Assembly (NCBI GenBank): GCA_963704025.1
Contig: CAVPGP010000003.1
Location: 620,001-684,000 of the forward strand
From: CAVPGP01 sp963704025
GTDB taxonomy: Bacteria; Actinomycetota; Thermoleophilia; Gaiellales; Gaiellaceae
Length of the DNA stretch: 64,000 bases
Direction of reading: 5' to 3'
A program made the position numbers and the translations under genes. The notes below the pieces were generated by a model. That model searched no databases. It saw nothing but the letters and a program-made list of their open reading frames with translations, and was not told the origin of the DNA. Below are positions 36,093 through 44,993 of this stretch, one piece after another; the first letter of the stretch is position 1, and each line of letters begins with the position of its first letter.

Positions 36093-36875
36093 GTGCGTGT
36101 GCTCGTCACCGGCGGCGCCGGCTACGTGGGCAGCGAGCTCGTGCGGCGCGCGGCGCAGCGCGGCCTGAATGTGCGGGCGACCCTTCACACGCGGAGGCTC
36201 GCGCTGCCGGCCGAGTGGCTCCGGGTCGACGTGCGGGACGAGGCGGCGGTACGGGAGGCGGTGGACGGGACCGACTGCGTGGTCCACACCGCGTACCGGA
36301 TGGGCGGCGACGACCAGTGGGCGACGAACGTCGAGGGGGCCGCGGTGGTCGCGGCGGCGGCGCGCGCGGCCGGCGCCCGGCTGATCCACCTCTCGTCCGA
36401 CCTCGTCTTCTCCGGCAGCCGCGGCCGCTACCGCGAGGAGGACGAGCCCGCGCCGGTGAACGACTACGGCCGCTCCAAGGCGGAGGCGGAGCGGCGCGTG
36501 GCGTCGGCGCACCCGGGCGCGTCGCTCGTGCGCACGTCGCTCGTCTACGGCGCAGCCGAGCCGGGCCCGCAGGAGCGGCTCGCGGCCGAGGGCACCACGT
36601 TCTTCGTCGACGAGATCCGCTCGCCGGTCCAGGTGGGCGATCTCGCCGAGGCGATCCTGGAGCTCGCCGGCCTGGAGCACGAGGGCCCGATCCACCTCGG
36701 CGGCGCGGACGACGTCAGCCGCTACGAGTTCGCGGTCCTGCTCGGCGCGGACCCCGCCCGGATCGAGGCCGGGCGCACGACGCCGGACCGCGCGGCAAAC
36801 GTCTCGCTCGACAGCTCCTTCGCGAGGGAGCTGCTGCGGACCCGCCTGCGGGGCGTCCGCGAGGTGCTGGGCTAG
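36093..36875 (+). CDS. NAD(P)-dependent epimerase/reductase, RmlD-like, 260 aa
   Basis: An extended-SDR Rossmann protein: VTGGAGYVGSELVRRA at the N-terminus, LIHLSSDLVFSG with the catalytic Ser, and YGRSKAEAE as Tyr-x-x-x-Lys. It resembles dTDP-4-dehydrorhamnose reductase, but no nucleotide-sugar genes lie nearby, so the substrate is open. GTG at 36093. It converges on the thioesterase. Confidence 0.82.
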   Translation: MRVLVTGGAGYVGSELVRRAAQRGLNVRATLHTRRLALPAEWLRVDVRDEAAVREAVDGTDCVVHTAYRMGGDDQWATNVEGAAVVAAAARAAGARLIHLSSDLVFSGSRGRYREEDEPAPVNDYGRSKAEAERRVASAHPGASLVRTSLVYGAAEPGPQERLAAEGTTFFVDEIRSPVQVGDLAEAILELAGLEHEGPIHLGGADDVSRYEFAVLLGADPARIEAGRTTPDRAANVSLDSSFARELLRTRLRGVREVLG

Positions 36876-36880
36876 AGCAT

Positions 36881-37360
36881 CTAGATCTCGTCGTCCTCGA
36901 AGCGCCTGCGCCACGCCTCGCCTGCCGCGCGGCCCTCGGCGGTGGCGAGGAAGTGCTCGAGCGGGACGTGCAGGAGCGCGCAGCGCGCCTCGGCGAGGAC
37001 GAGGCTGCCGTCCGTCAGCTCGCAGTTCACGTGCAGCCGGCGCCCGCGCTCGTCGGCGAGCCAGGCGCGCACCAGCAGCTCCGTGTTGATCGGGACGGGC
37101 TTCCGGTAACGGACGAAGATCCGTGCGGTGACCGCTGGGAAGCGGTACCACGTCGCCAGCAGGCCGCACGCCTCGTCGAGCACGGCCGAGACGAGCCCGC
37201 CGTGTGCGATCCCCGGCCCGCCCTGGTGCCGTTCGTCGAAGTGGAACCACGCCTCGTACTCCGTCAGCTCCTCGACCTCCGGCACCGGCAGTCCGAGTCC
37301 GTTGGGATTGTCGCCGCAGCCCCAGCACGCCGGATCGTGGTGGGGCGGGATGCGGCTCAT
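36881..37360 (-). CDS. PaaI/4HBT hotdog thioesterase, 159 aa
   Basis: The hotdog core shows GIAHGGLVSAVLDEACGLL with the thioesterase HGG motif. An N-terminal CWGCGDNPNGLGL motif, Cys-x-x-Cys followed by NPxGL, is common to a subgroup acting on acyl-CoA. The start shares bases with the TGA of the preceding small gene (ATGA). Third gene of the HMG-CoA reductase unit. Confidence 0.82.
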   Translation of the reverse strand: MSRIPPHHDPACWGCGDNPNGLGLPVPEVEELTEYEAWFHFDERHQGGPGIAHGGLVSAVLDEACGLLATWYRFPAVTARIFVRYRKPVPINTELLVRAWLADERGRRLHVNCELTDGSLVLAEARCALLHVPLEHFLATAEGRAAGEAWRRRFEDDEI

Positions 37361-37659
37361 TCCGCCCAGACGTTCTCGAAGGTGCCGAAGCGAAGCTCCT
37401 GGTCGTACAGGTACGACGTCTCGTCCACGCGGCGCATGTACTCCTCGCGGTGGGCCTCGACGAAGGCGTTGTACGCCTCGCGCGACTCCCAGCGGTCGAC
37501 CACGAGATAGCGGCCCGAGATCTCGAGGTCGCGCAGCAGCTCGGTGCCGACGTAGCCCTCGCCCTGCCGGAAGAAGCCGGCCCAGTCGCCGTCGGCGCCG
37601 TAGACGCGCTCGAACTCCTCCGCGTTGCGCGCGTCGTAGCTGAAGACGAGGGCAATTAT
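37357..37659 (-). CDS. antibiotic-biosynthesis-monooxygenase-like (dimeric alpha-beta barrel) protein, about 100 aa
   Basis: The protein reads IIALVFSYDARNAEEFERVYG, then YLVVDRWESREAYNAFVEAHREEY: a ferredoxin-like alpha-beta barrel subunit as in ABM proteins. There is no standard start codon. The frame opens ATA-ATT directly at the TAA stop of the HMG-CoA reductase gene. A single G-to-A change would turn an ATGA overlap, as seen at many neighbouring gene joins, into ATAA. The gene either uses ATT or ATA or has lost its start. Function unknown. Confidence 0.6.
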   Translation of the reverse strand: MIALVFSYDARNAEEFERVYGADGDWAGFFRQGEGYVGTELLRDLEISGRYLVVDRWESREAYNAFVEAHREEYMRRVDETSYLYDQELRFGTFENVWAE

Positions 37660-38852
37660 CGGAGGCCGCCGCGCTCGTGGTGCGCCTTGAAGAAGTTCTC
37701 CGAGCCGGCCGTCGCCATGGCGGCAGAGGCGGAGATCTCGAGCGCCAGCGTCGCCGCGGCGACGATCTGCGCGAAGCGGTAGACCTTCCCCGGGCCGGCG
37801 CAGCCGATCGAGCCGAGCCAGTCGCGGGCCGACGGGAGCGTAGTGCCGCCGCCGACCGTCCCGACCTCGAGGCCGGGCAGGCGGATCGAGGCGTTCACGC
37901 CGCCGTCGACCCGGCGTCCCGTCCCGTGCGCCATCGACGAGGTGCCGACCATGCCGAGGTCCTGGCCCGTGCAGGCGAAGACGGCAGCGATGGCCGACGC
38001 CGGCGTGAAGGCCACCGACTGCATGCCGGACGCGATCGCACCGTGCGTCCCCGCCCACGAGAGCGCCTCCAGGTCCTCGGGCGTCGTGCGCAGGACGCGG
38101 CGGATCGCCTCGTCGGTGAGCGTCACCTCCGCCAGCACGGTCTTGCCGTGGCCGCCCTGGAAGTACTCGTACGACGGCTTCTTGTCGCCGCCCATGTTCG
38201 CCTCGAGGATGGCGCGTTCCGGCTTCACGGGCGCGCGCTGCATGACGTAGCCCATGTTGAGCGCATACGAGTTCCGGGTGATCATGTTCGGCCCGACGGC
38301 GTCGCCCGTCGTCCAGCGCCAGAGCACGTGGCACATGGGGCCGACGACGTGCGTCTTCACCTCGCGCAGCTTCGCGTGCCTCGAGAGGGAGGGGTCGTCC
38401 GATCCGGCAAGCCACGCGCGCATCGCCTCCAGCTCGCCCTCGAGCCAGCGCGCGAGCGCGATCGCGTGCGCCGCGTCGGCGCAGACGAAGCACGACGCGC
38501 GGGTGATGCGGTCCGCGATCACGTGCGTGCGGAAGCCGCCGGACTCCTGGGCCGCTCTCATCCCGCGCAGCATCGAGGCTGTGAGGCCCCCCTCGGTGTG
38601 CGCGAGCGGGACGAACACCTCGTCCTCCACTCGCCCCGTCTCGAGAACGGAGCCGGCCTCGTCGAGCTCGTACTCGCCGAGCGAGACGACGAGCGGCCCC
38701 GCCACGGAGACGGGGATCACCGCGACGCCGGTCAGCGCTTCCGCGGCCTGCGTAAACGGCTCCAGCTCGATCGACGTGACCATGCCGTCGACGCCGAGCG
38801 CCTCCTGACGGGCCCTGATCGAGTCGGCGTCGTTCTTGCGTGGCCAGCGCAC
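37656..38852 (-). CDS. hydroxymethylglutaryl-CoA reductase, 398 aa
   Basis: A class I-like HMG-CoA reductase catalytic domain without a membrane anchor. The catalytic Glu lies in VPLAHTEGGLTAS near residue 87, GDAVGPNMITRNS forms the substrate loop, the catalytic Asp lies in ACTGQDLGMVGTSSM, the nucleotide loop is EVGTVGGGTTLPSA, and the C-terminal His is in AHHERGGLR. It reduces HMG-CoA to mevalonate with NADPH, or runs in reverse in degradation. No other mevalonate gene is in the window. First gene of a unit with the ABM-like protein and a thioesterase. Confidence 0.92.
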   Translation of the reverse strand: MRWPRKNDADSIRARQEALGVDGMVTSIELEPFTQAAEALTGVAVIPVSVAGPLVVSLGEYELDEAGSVLETGRVEDEVFVPLAHTEGGLTASMLRGMRAAQESGGFRTHVIADRITRASCFVCADAAHAIALARWLEGELEAMRAWLAGSDDPSLSRHAKLREVKTHVVGPMCHVLWRWTTGDAVGPNMITRNSYALNMGYVMQRAPVKPERAILEANMGGDKKPSYEYFQGGHGKTVLAEVTLTDEAIRRVLRTTPEDLEALSWAGTHGAIASGMQSVAFTPASAIAAVFACTGQDLGMVGTSSMAHGTGRRVDGGVNASIRLPGLEVGTVGGGTTLPSARDWLGSIGCAGPGKVYRFAQIVAAATLALEISASAAMATAGSENFFKAHHERGGLR

Positions 38853-38899
38853 GGGAGGAGCTTATTGGTGCGTTGCGGGGGCGGTGGGATACTCGGCGC

Positions 38900-39907
38900 A
38901 TGTCCGTGTTGACGAGGGCGGCGGGCGTCGCGCTCGCGGTCGCGTCGGCTCTCGTGGCCGGTGGGTGCGGGGGGAAGGCGATCGACGCGGGGGACTGGTC
39001 GCCGACGTGGAACGACGACTGCCCCGCGTGGTCCGCGGACGGGACGAGGCTCGCGTTCGGGCGGCATCCGCTGCTCGGCGCCGGGCGGCCGGGCGTCTAC
39101 GTCTGGGACGGGCGGACTGTCGAGCGTGTCTTCCAGGCGGACGCGCACGTGCTCGGCTGGCGCGGTCGCTCGCTCGTCATCCGTGACCAAGAGCTCGTGA
39201 CGCTGCTGGACGTGGCGAGCGGGAGCGAGCGCGTCCTCTTCGACCTCGGGTTCATGGAACCCGGCACGAACCCCGATGCCAGCGTCGCCCCGGACGGCAG
39301 CCGCGTCGCGCTGATCCGAATGCTTCCGAACGAGACTGGGCCGGGGCTCCTCGTCCTTCGCCCCGACCATCGGCTGGTGCTGAGACGTCGAGGCGTCGTC
39401 GTCGCGCGCTGGTCGCCGCGGGGCGCGCTCGCCTACTCCGACCTCGACCGGCTCGTGGTCCTGCGCGGGAACGGCCGGCCCCTCGTCCGTCGGCCGGGCG
39501 GCTCGGCGCTCGCCTGGTCGCCCGACGGACGCCTGCTCGCCTTCGACCGCCCGGAGCCGGGCCTCGCGTCGGACGTCTGGATCCTGGACGTCCGCACCGG
39601 GACGGCCCGCAGGCTCACCGATACGGGCGGCGAGGCGAACGTCCCGTCTGCGTGGGCTCCCGACGGGCGGACGATCCTCGTGCGGACCACGGAGGCGGGC
39701 GGCCTCACGGAGCTCGACCTCCGCGGCGACGTCGTCCACCGGCTGCCGAGCTGGGGCGGCGCCTGGCCCGGCACGGGCGTCGCGTGCGCGACGGAGTCAC
39801 GGGACGGGCGGGTCGCGTTCCTGCGAACCTGGGACGACGTCGAAGGGCAACGATCGAGCGTGTACGTCTCGCCGCCGGACCTGAGCGACGCGACGGCACT
39901 CCGGTAG
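38900..39907 (+). CDS. TolB-like propeller lipoprotein, 335 aa
   Basis: The signal peptide ends in a lipobox-like LVAGGC, so the mature protein is probably anchored by Cys near residue 23. Repeated PD40-type blades follow: CPAWSADGTRLAFG, ASVAPDGSRVALIR, LAWSPDGRLLAFDR, SAWAPDGRTILVRT. Such propellers bind partners outside the cell. Divergent from the HMG-CoA reductase. The ATG at 38900 precedes the signal peptide directly. Confidence 0.78.
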   Translation: MSVLTRAAGVALAVASALVAGGCGGKAIDAGDWSPTWNDDCPAWSADGTRLAFGRHPLLGAGRPGVYVWDGRTVERVFQADAHVLGWRGRSLVIRDQELVTLLDVASGSERVLFDLGFMEPGTNPDASVAPDGSRVALIRMLPNETGPGLLVLRPDHRLVLRRRGVVVARWSPRGALAYSDLDRLVVLRGNGRPLVRRPGGSALAWSPDGRLLAFDRPEPGLASDVWILDVRTGTARRLTDTGGEANVPSAWAPDGRTILVRTTEAGGLTELDLRGDVVHRLPSWGGAWPGTGVACATESRDGRVAFLRTWDDVEGQRSSVYVSPPDLSDATALR

Positions 39908-39930
39908 CTCGACCGTCTAGCCTCTCGCCG

Positions 39931-40782
39931 ATGACGGCGACGGTGATGGACGGCAGAGGGCTCGCGCGCCGCGTCCGCGACGAGGTCGCAGAGGAGGTGC
40001 GCACGCTGGGGCACGTCGGCCTCGTGACGGTGCTTGTCGGCGAGGACCCCGCCTCGCAGATCTACATCCGCCTCAAGCACGAGGCGGCGACGGAGGCCGG
40101 CTTCGACGTACGCGACGAGCGCCTGCCGGCGGAGATCACGGAGGACGAGCTCCTTGCCCGCGTCGCCGAGCTGAACGCCGACGACGAGGTGGACGCCCTG
40201 CTCGTGCAGTTCCCGCTACCGGACCCGATCGACGAGGCGCGCATCGTCCGCGGGATCACGCCGGAGAAGGACGTCGACGGCGTGCACCCCTTCAACGCGG
40301 GGCAGCTGTACCTCGGCCGGCCGACACTCGTGCCGGGCACCCCGCTCGGGATCATGGCGCTCCTCGCCGAGTACGACGTGCCGCTCGAGGGAGCGCGTGC
40401 GGTCGTCGTGGGGAGGTCCGACATCGTCGGCAAGCCGATGTTCCACCTGCTGATGCAGGCGAACGCGACGTTGACGCTCTGCCACTCGAGGACGCGGGAC
40501 CTCGCGCACCACACGCTCGACGCCGACGTGCTCGTCGTCGCCGCGGGCGCAGCCGGCCTCGTCTCGCCCGAGATGGTCAAGCCGGGCTCGACGGTGGTCG
40601 ACGTGGGCATGAACCGGGGCGAGGCGGGGCTCGTCGGCGACGTCGACGCGGGCGCCGCGGCGGTGGCCGGGCTGATCACGCCCGTGCCGGGCGGAGTGGG
40701 TCCGATGACGGTCGCGACGCTGCTGCGGAACGCGGTCCGCTGCGCGAGATACCGGCGCGGCGACCTGCCTTTCCCCCGCTGA
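39931..40782 (+). CDS. folD: bifunctional methylenetetrahydrofolate dehydrogenase/cyclohydrolase, 283 aa
   Basis: FolD converts 5,10-methylene-THF to 10-formyl-THF. The catalytic Lys lies in SQIYIRLKHEAA, VQFPLPDPI and DVDGVHPFNAGQL are substrate motifs, and VVVGRSDIVGKPM binds the dinucleotide, ending with TPVPGGVGPMTVATLL. Full length. The start is 24 bases after the propeller gene. Confidence 0.96.
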   Translation: MTATVMDGRGLARRVRDEVAEEVRTLGHVGLVTVLVGEDPASQIYIRLKHEAATEAGFDVRDERLPAEITEDELLARVAELNADDEVDALLVQFPLPDPIDEARIVRGITPEKDVDGVHPFNAGQLYLGRPTLVPGTPLGIMALLAEYDVPLEGARAVVVGRSDIVGKPMFHLLMQANATLTLCHSRTRDLAHHTLDADVLVVAAGAAGLVSPEMVKPGSTVVDVGMNRGEAGLVGDVDAGAAAVAGLITPVPGGVGPMTVATLLRNAVRCARYRRGDLPFPR

Positions 40783-40863
40783 CGATCCTGCTATCGTGCG
40801 CCCCGCTTCTACAGTCCTCGGCGGCTCCTGCCCGAGCCGTCGTTTGCATTTCAAGGAGGAACG

Positions 40864-41064
40864 TTGGCTCAGGGCACCGTCAAATGGTTTTCGAACGAGA
40901 AGGGCTTCGGCTTCATCGAGCGCGAGGAGGGCGACGACGTCTTCGTCCACCACAGCGCGATCACGATGGACGGCTACCGGACCCTCACCGAGGGCCAGCG
41001 CGTGGAGTTCGAGGTCGTGCAGGGGGACAAGGGCCTCCAGGCGGCGAACGTCCAGGCGATCTAG
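40864..41064 (+). CDS. cold-shock-domain protein, 66 aa
   Basis: A single OB-fold RNA/DNA-binding protein: GTVKWFSNEKGFGFIE (RNP1) and DVFVHHSAI (RNP2). It melts RNA secondary structure. The start is TTG at 40864 with a strong AGGAGGA four bases upstream. A leader of about 80 bases separates it from folD and may carry the cold response. A perfect hairpin terminator follows. Confidence 0.95.
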   Translation: MAQGTVKWFSNEKGFGFIEREEGDDVFVHHSAITMDGYRTLTEGQRVEFEVVQGDKGLQAANVQAI

Positions 41065-41087
41065 AAGCTTTCGACCCGAAAGCACGT

Positions 41088-41119
41088 CGACCGGAGGCGC
41101 CGCGATGCGCCTCCGGTCG
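41088..41119 (+). terminator. hairpin terminator of the cold-shock gene
   Basis: A 13-bp perfect stem CGACCGGAGGCGC / GCGCCTCCGGTCG with a six-base loop and a short TTT. Confidence 0.85.
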
Positions 41120-41145
41120 TTTCCGGAGGCTCTAGGCTCTACACC

Positions 41146-41427
41146 GTGTCCATCTCCCGCGAAGAGGTCCTCCACGTCGCGCAGCTGGCCCGGCTCGAGC
41201 TGCACGAGGACGAGGTCGAGCGCTTCCAGGCGCAGCTCTCGGAGATCCTCGACGCCGTCTCGAAGGTGAGCGAGCTCGACCTCGAAGGCGTGCCGCCGAC
41301 CTCGCATCCGCTCGACGTGGTCAACGTGCTCGCGGAGGACGAGCCGCACGAGACCCTGCCGCTCGAGGACGTCTTTGCGAACGCGCCCGACCGTGCCGGC
41401 AACTTCTTCCGCGTCCCGCCAGCATGA
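41146..41427 (+). CDS. gatC: Asp/Glu-tRNA amidotransferase subunit C, 93 aa
   Basis: The small helical subunit that wraps GatA and GatB: ISREEVLHVAQLARLEL at the N-terminus, ILDAVSKVSELDLEGVPPT and the ending NAPDRAGNFFRVP. GTG at 41146. It overlaps gatA by 4 bases. Confidence 0.93.
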   Translation: MSISREEVLHVAQLARLELHEDEVERFQAQLSEILDAVSKVSELDLEGVPPTSHPLDVVNVLAEDEPHETLPLEDVFANAPDRAGNFFRVPPA

Positions 41428-42830
41428 CGATCGACACTCTGAGGCTGACCGCGGAGGATGCGATGGGCCTGCTGGAGCGCGGCGACGTCTCGCCGGGCGA
41501 GCTCTGGGATGCGTACCGGGCGGCCATCGAGGCCCGCGACGAGGAGCTGCACTGCTTCCTGACGCTCGTCGACGAGCCCGACGGCGAGGGAGTGCCGATC
41601 GCGCTCAAGGACGTGATCGGGACGAAGGGCGTCCGCACAACGGCAGGCTCGAGGATCCTGGAGAACTACGTGCCGGTCTACGACTCGACCGTCGCCTCGC
41701 GGGTCAAGGAGGCCGGCTTGCCGTCGCTCGGCAAGACGAACACGGACGAGTTCGCCATGGGCTCGTCGACGGAGAACTCGGCCTACGGGCCGTCGCGCAA
41801 CCCGTGGCACCCGGCACGCGTGCCGGGCGGCTCCGGAGGCGGGTCGGCTGCGGCGGTCGCCGGCGGGCTCGCTCCGTGGGCGCTGGGCTCCGACACCGGC
41901 GGCTCGATCAAGCAGCCGGCAGCGCTCTGCGGGATCGTCGGCCTCCGCCCGACCTACGGCACCGTCAGCCGGTACGGCATCGTCGCGTTCGCATCCTCGC
42001 TCGACCAGGTCGGGCCGACGACGAAGACGGTTCGCGACTGCGCGCTCCTCTACCGCGTGATCGCGGGCAGGGACCCCTGCGACACCACGACCGTCGACGT
42101 GCCGCCCGTCGAGGTCCCGGAGCGCGACGACCTCGAGGGGATCCGGATCGGGATCCCGGCCGAGTTGAACGACGTGGAGGGCATCGAGCCCGGCGTCAAG
42201 GAAGCCGTTCGGCGCGCCGTCGAGCTCGCCGAGAGCCTCGGCGCGTCGGTCGAGGAGTGCTCGCTGCCACGCTCCGTCGAGTACGGGTTGGCGTGCTACT
42301 ACCTCGTCGCCCCGGCCGAGGCGTCGTCGAACCTCGCCCGCTACGACGGCGTCCGCTACGGGCACCGCTCGCCGGGCAAGGACTTCCGCGAGATGGTCAT
42401 GAACACGCGGCACGAGGGCTTCGGCGACGAGCCGAAGCGCCGGATCCTGATCGGCACGTACGCGCTCTCCGCCGGGTACTACGACGCCTTCTACGGCAAG
42501 GCGCAGCAGGTGCGAACCGTGATCAAGCGGGAGCACGACGCCCTCTTCGAGCGCTACGACCTGCTCATCAGCCCCACCTCGCCGACGGTGGCGTGGGAGC
42601 TCGGCGCGAAGACGATGGACCCGCTCGCGATGTACCTCTCGGACGTGCTGACGATCCCCTCGTGCATGGCCGGCCTGCCCGGCCTCTCGATCCCGTGCGG
42701 GCTTTCCGCGGGCCTGCCCGTCGGCCTGCAGCTCGTGGGCCCGCAGTTCGCCGAGAACACGCTCTTCGCCGTCGGCCACGCGCTCGAGCGAGCGATCGGC
42801 TTCGACTGCGTTCCGGAGCGCCTCCGATGA
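41424..42830 (+). CDS. gatA: Asp/Glu-tRNA amidotransferase subunit A, 468 aa
   Basis: The glutaminase half of GatCAB. The amidase triad is Lys in PIALKDVI, cis-Ser in VPGGSGGGSAAAVA and the nucleophilic Ser in GSDTGGSIKQPA. It releases ammonia from glutamine for GatB to amidate Glu-tRNA(Gln) or Asp-tRNA(Asn). Overlaps gatC and gatB by 4 bases each. Confidence 0.96.
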   Translation: MTIDTLRLTAEDAMGLLERGDVSPGELWDAYRAAIEARDEELHCFLTLVDEPDGEGVPIALKDVIGTKGVRTTAGSRILENYVPVYDSTVASRVKEAGLPSLGKTNTDEFAMGSSTENSAYGPSRNPWHPARVPGGSGGGSAAAVAGGLAPWALGSDTGGSIKQPAALCGIVGLRPTYGTVSRYGIVAFASSLDQVGPTTKTVRDCALLYRVIAGRDPCDTTTVDVPPVEVPERDDLEGIRIGIPAELNDVEGIEPGVKEAVRRAVELAESLGASVEECSLPRSVEYGLACYYLVAPAEASSNLARYDGVRYGHRSPGKDFREMVMNTRHEGFGDEPKRRILIGTYALSAGYYDAFYGKAQQVRTVIKREHDALFERYDLLISPTSPTVAWELGAKTMDPLAMYLSDVLTIPSCMAGLPGLSIPCGLSAGLPVGLQLVGPQFAENTLFAVGHALERAIGFDCVPERLR

Positions 42831-44254
42831 GCACGACCGTGTGGGAGCCGGTGATCGGCCTCGAGATCCACGTCCAGCTGAAGACGCGGACGAAGATGTT
42901 CTGCCGCTGCCCGGTCGGCTTTGGGGCGGTCGAGAACTCGCACACCTGCCCCGTCTGCCTCGCGCACCCCGGCGCCTTGCCGGTGCCGAACCGCGCCGCG
43001 ATCGAGAAGACGATCCTGCTCGGCCTCGCGCTCGACTGCGAGATCGCCGACCGCGCCGTCTTCGCCCGCAAGAACTACTTCTACCCCGACCTGCCGAAGG
43101 GCTACCAGATCAGCCAGTACGACAAGCCGCTCTGCGTGAACGGACACGTCTCCGTGCCGGAGCCGGACGGGTCGCACGAGATCGGGATCGTGCGGGCGCA
43201 CCTCGAGGAGGACGCCGCCAAGAACACGCACGAGGGCGGGCACGAGGGCCGTATCTCCGGCGCGACGGCGACCCTCGTCGACTTCAACCGCGGCGGCACG
43301 CCGCTCGTCGAGATCGTCTCCGCCCCCGACGTCCGCTCGGCCGAGGAGGCCAAGCGGTTCCTGCTCCTCCTCCGCCAGACGGTCGTCGAGCTCGGCCTCT
43401 CCGACGCGGAGCTGGAGAAGGGCTCGATGCGCTTCGACGTCAACGTCTCCGTCCGCCCGGCGGGCTCCGATGAGCTGCGCACGCGGACGGAGCTGAAGAA
43501 CATGAACTCCTTCAACTTCGCCGTGAAGGGGATCGAGCGCGAGATCGCGCGGCAGATCGCGATCTACGAGGCCGGCGGCGAGGTCGAGCAGGAGACGCTG
43601 CACTTCGTGCCCGGCGAGGAGGAGGCGCCGCCCCTGCGCAGCAAGGAGGAGGCGCACGACTATCGCTACTTCCCGGATCCGGATCTCGTGCCGGTCGAGC
43701 CGTGGCGCGAGACCGTCGAGGAGCTCCGCGCGCAGCTGCCGGAGCTTCCGGCCGACCGCCTGCGCCGGCTGCTGGCCGACTACGGGCTGCCGTTCTACGA
43801 CGCCGAGATCCTGAACGACTCGCCCGCGCTCGCGCGGCTGTTCGAAGGCGTGGTGCTCGAGGGCGTGGACGCCAAGGCGGCCTCGAACGTGCTGATGAAC
43901 CAGTTCGCCGCCACGGGCATCGACCCCGGCGCGGTCGACCCCGCCGAGCTGGCGAAGCTCGTCGCGGCGCGGGCCGAGGTGCCGCGCGCCGCCTTCGACG
44001 AGGCGCTGGCCGCGTCGGGCGACCCGGAGTTCAAGGCAGAGACATATCTCGCGGAGACGGCGATCGCGGACGCCTCCGAGCTCGACCCGATCATCGAGCG
44101 CATCCTCGCCGCGAACCCGGGGCAGGTGGAGCAGTTCCGCGGCGGCAAGGAGGGCCTGCTCGGCTTCTTCGTCGGCCAGGTGATGAAGGAGACCGAGGGA
44201 AAGGCGAACGCGAAGGTCGTCAACCAGCGGCTGCGCGAGAAGCTCAGGGCCTGA
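42827..44254 (+). CDS. gatB: Asp/Glu-tRNA amidotransferase subunit B, 475 aa
   Basis: The kinase/transamidase subunit: VIGLEIHVQLKTRTKMFC, the zinc knuckle CRCP ... CPVC, YDKPLCVNG, LVDFNRGGTPLVEIV, KNMNSFNFAVKGIE and the C-terminal helical tail domain ending KVVNQRLREKL. All regions are present. Its TGA shares a base with the next ATG (TGATG). Confidence 0.96.
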   Translation: MSTTVWEPVIGLEIHVQLKTRTKMFCRCPVGFGAVENSHTCPVCLAHPGALPVPNRAAIEKTILLGLALDCEIADRAVFARKNYFYPDLPKGYQISQYDKPLCVNGHVSVPEPDGSHEIGIVRAHLEEDAAKNTHEGGHEGRISGATATLVDFNRGGTPLVEIVSAPDVRSAEEAKRFLLLLRQTVVELGLSDAELEKGSMRFDVNVSVRPAGSDELRTRTELKNMNSFNFAVKGIEREIARQIAIYEAGGEVEQETLHFVPGEEEAPPLRSKEEAHDYRYFPDPDLVPVEPWRETVEELRAQLPELPADRLRRLLADYGLPFYDAEILNDSPALARLFEGVVLEGVDAKAASNVLMNQFAATGIDPGAVDPAELAKLVAARAEVPRAAFDEALAASGDPEFKAETYLAETAIADASELDPIIERILAANPGQVEQFRGGKEGLLGFFVGQVMKETEGKANAKVVNQRLREKLRA

Positions 44255-44544
44255 TGCTCGCCTGGCGGCGCTGGTGGTCGAGCGACGGCCTGCCGGCGCT
44301 CCGCCTGCTGGCGCTCCAGCACTGGGATCCGCTGGGCGTCTACGAGCAGCCGCAGCGGCTCGACGAGTACGACGCCTACCTGAACCGCGTCGGCCGCATG
44401 CTCCGGCGCGGCGCGGGACCGGCGGAGATCGCCCGGTATCTCGGCCGCGTGCGCGAGCAGGCGCTGAAGCTCGAGGAGAACGAGCTCGCGGACGAGGCTT
44501 TCGCCGACGAGGTCACGGCGTGGTACAGCCTGGAGAAGCCGTGA
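44254..44544 (+). CDS. small helical protein of unknown function, 96 aa
   Basis: An all-alpha prediction with many Trp, Tyr and Arg residues: MLAWRRWWSSDGLPALRLL, YDAYLNRVGRMLRRGAG and ARYLGRVREQALKL. Starts at the gatB stop (TGATG) and overlaps the acetyltransferase by 4 bases, so it belongs to the gat operon. No family recognised. Confidence 0.7.
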   Translation: MLAWRRWWSSDGLPALRLLALQHWDPLGVYEQPQRLDEYDAYLNRVGRMLRRGAGPAEIARYLGRVREQALKLEENELADEAFADEVTAWYSLEKP

Positions 44545-44993
44545 TCGACATTCGCCCCCTGGCAGACGACGAGCTGGCTGCCGTCGACGCTGCGCTGCCC
44601 CTGTCGCGGCTCGAATCCGTGCAGACCTACCTCGTGGCCTGGGACGGCGACGCCCCGGTCGGGCACGCTCACGTCGCCTGGGAGGGCGGGCACGCGGACG
44701 CACCGGAGATTCAGGACATGTACGTCCTGCCGGAGCGCCGCGGCGCGGGGACCGGCGCGGCCCTGGTGGGCGCCGCCGAGCGGCTGGCCGCGGGGCGCGG
44801 CTTCGACCGGATGAGCCTCAGCGTGGGGGAGGCCTCACCGGCGCGGCGGCTCTACGAGCGGCTGGGCTACCGCGACGCGGGGGTCGCGCCCGTGCGTGTC
44901 CAGGGCACGATCGTGATCCGTGGCGAGCCGCTCGAGGTCGACGACACGCTCCTCTACCTGGTCAAGCACTTGAACGAGCTGCAGACGCGCTAG
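44541..44993 (+). CDS. GNAT-family N-acetyltransferase, 150 aa
   Basis: The acetyl-CoA loop is seen as MYVLPERRGAGTGAALV, followed by SPARRLYERLGY, the usual GNAT motif B. It transfers an acetyl group to an unknown amine. Translationally coupled to the 96-aa gene (GTGA). The stop TAG is directly at the left edge of the hairpin element. Confidence 0.85.
   Translation: MIDIRPLADDELAAVDAALPLSRLESVQTYLVAWDGDAPVGHAHVAWEGGHADAPEIQDMYVLPERRGAGTGAALVGAAERLAAGRGFDRMSLSVGEASPARRLYERLGYRDAGVAPVRVQGTIVIRGEPLEVDDTLLYLVKHLNELQTR

Noticed and set aside
36093..36875. Assignment of the epimerase as rmlD
   Set aside because: Motifs fit the wider extended-SDR family and no rhamnose genes are adjacent, so no symbol was given.
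35202..37655. Minus-strand open frame of about 817 aa over livG, the epimerase and the thioesterase
   Set aside because: Out-of-frame shadow of livG, the thioesterase and the ABM-like gene and antisense to the epimerase, with no ordered motif of its own.
40783..40863. Riboswitch or cold-responsive thermosensor upstream of the cold-shock gene
   Set aside because: The leader is only about 80 bases and no known fold could be recognised by eye; a cold-response role remains possible but unsupported.
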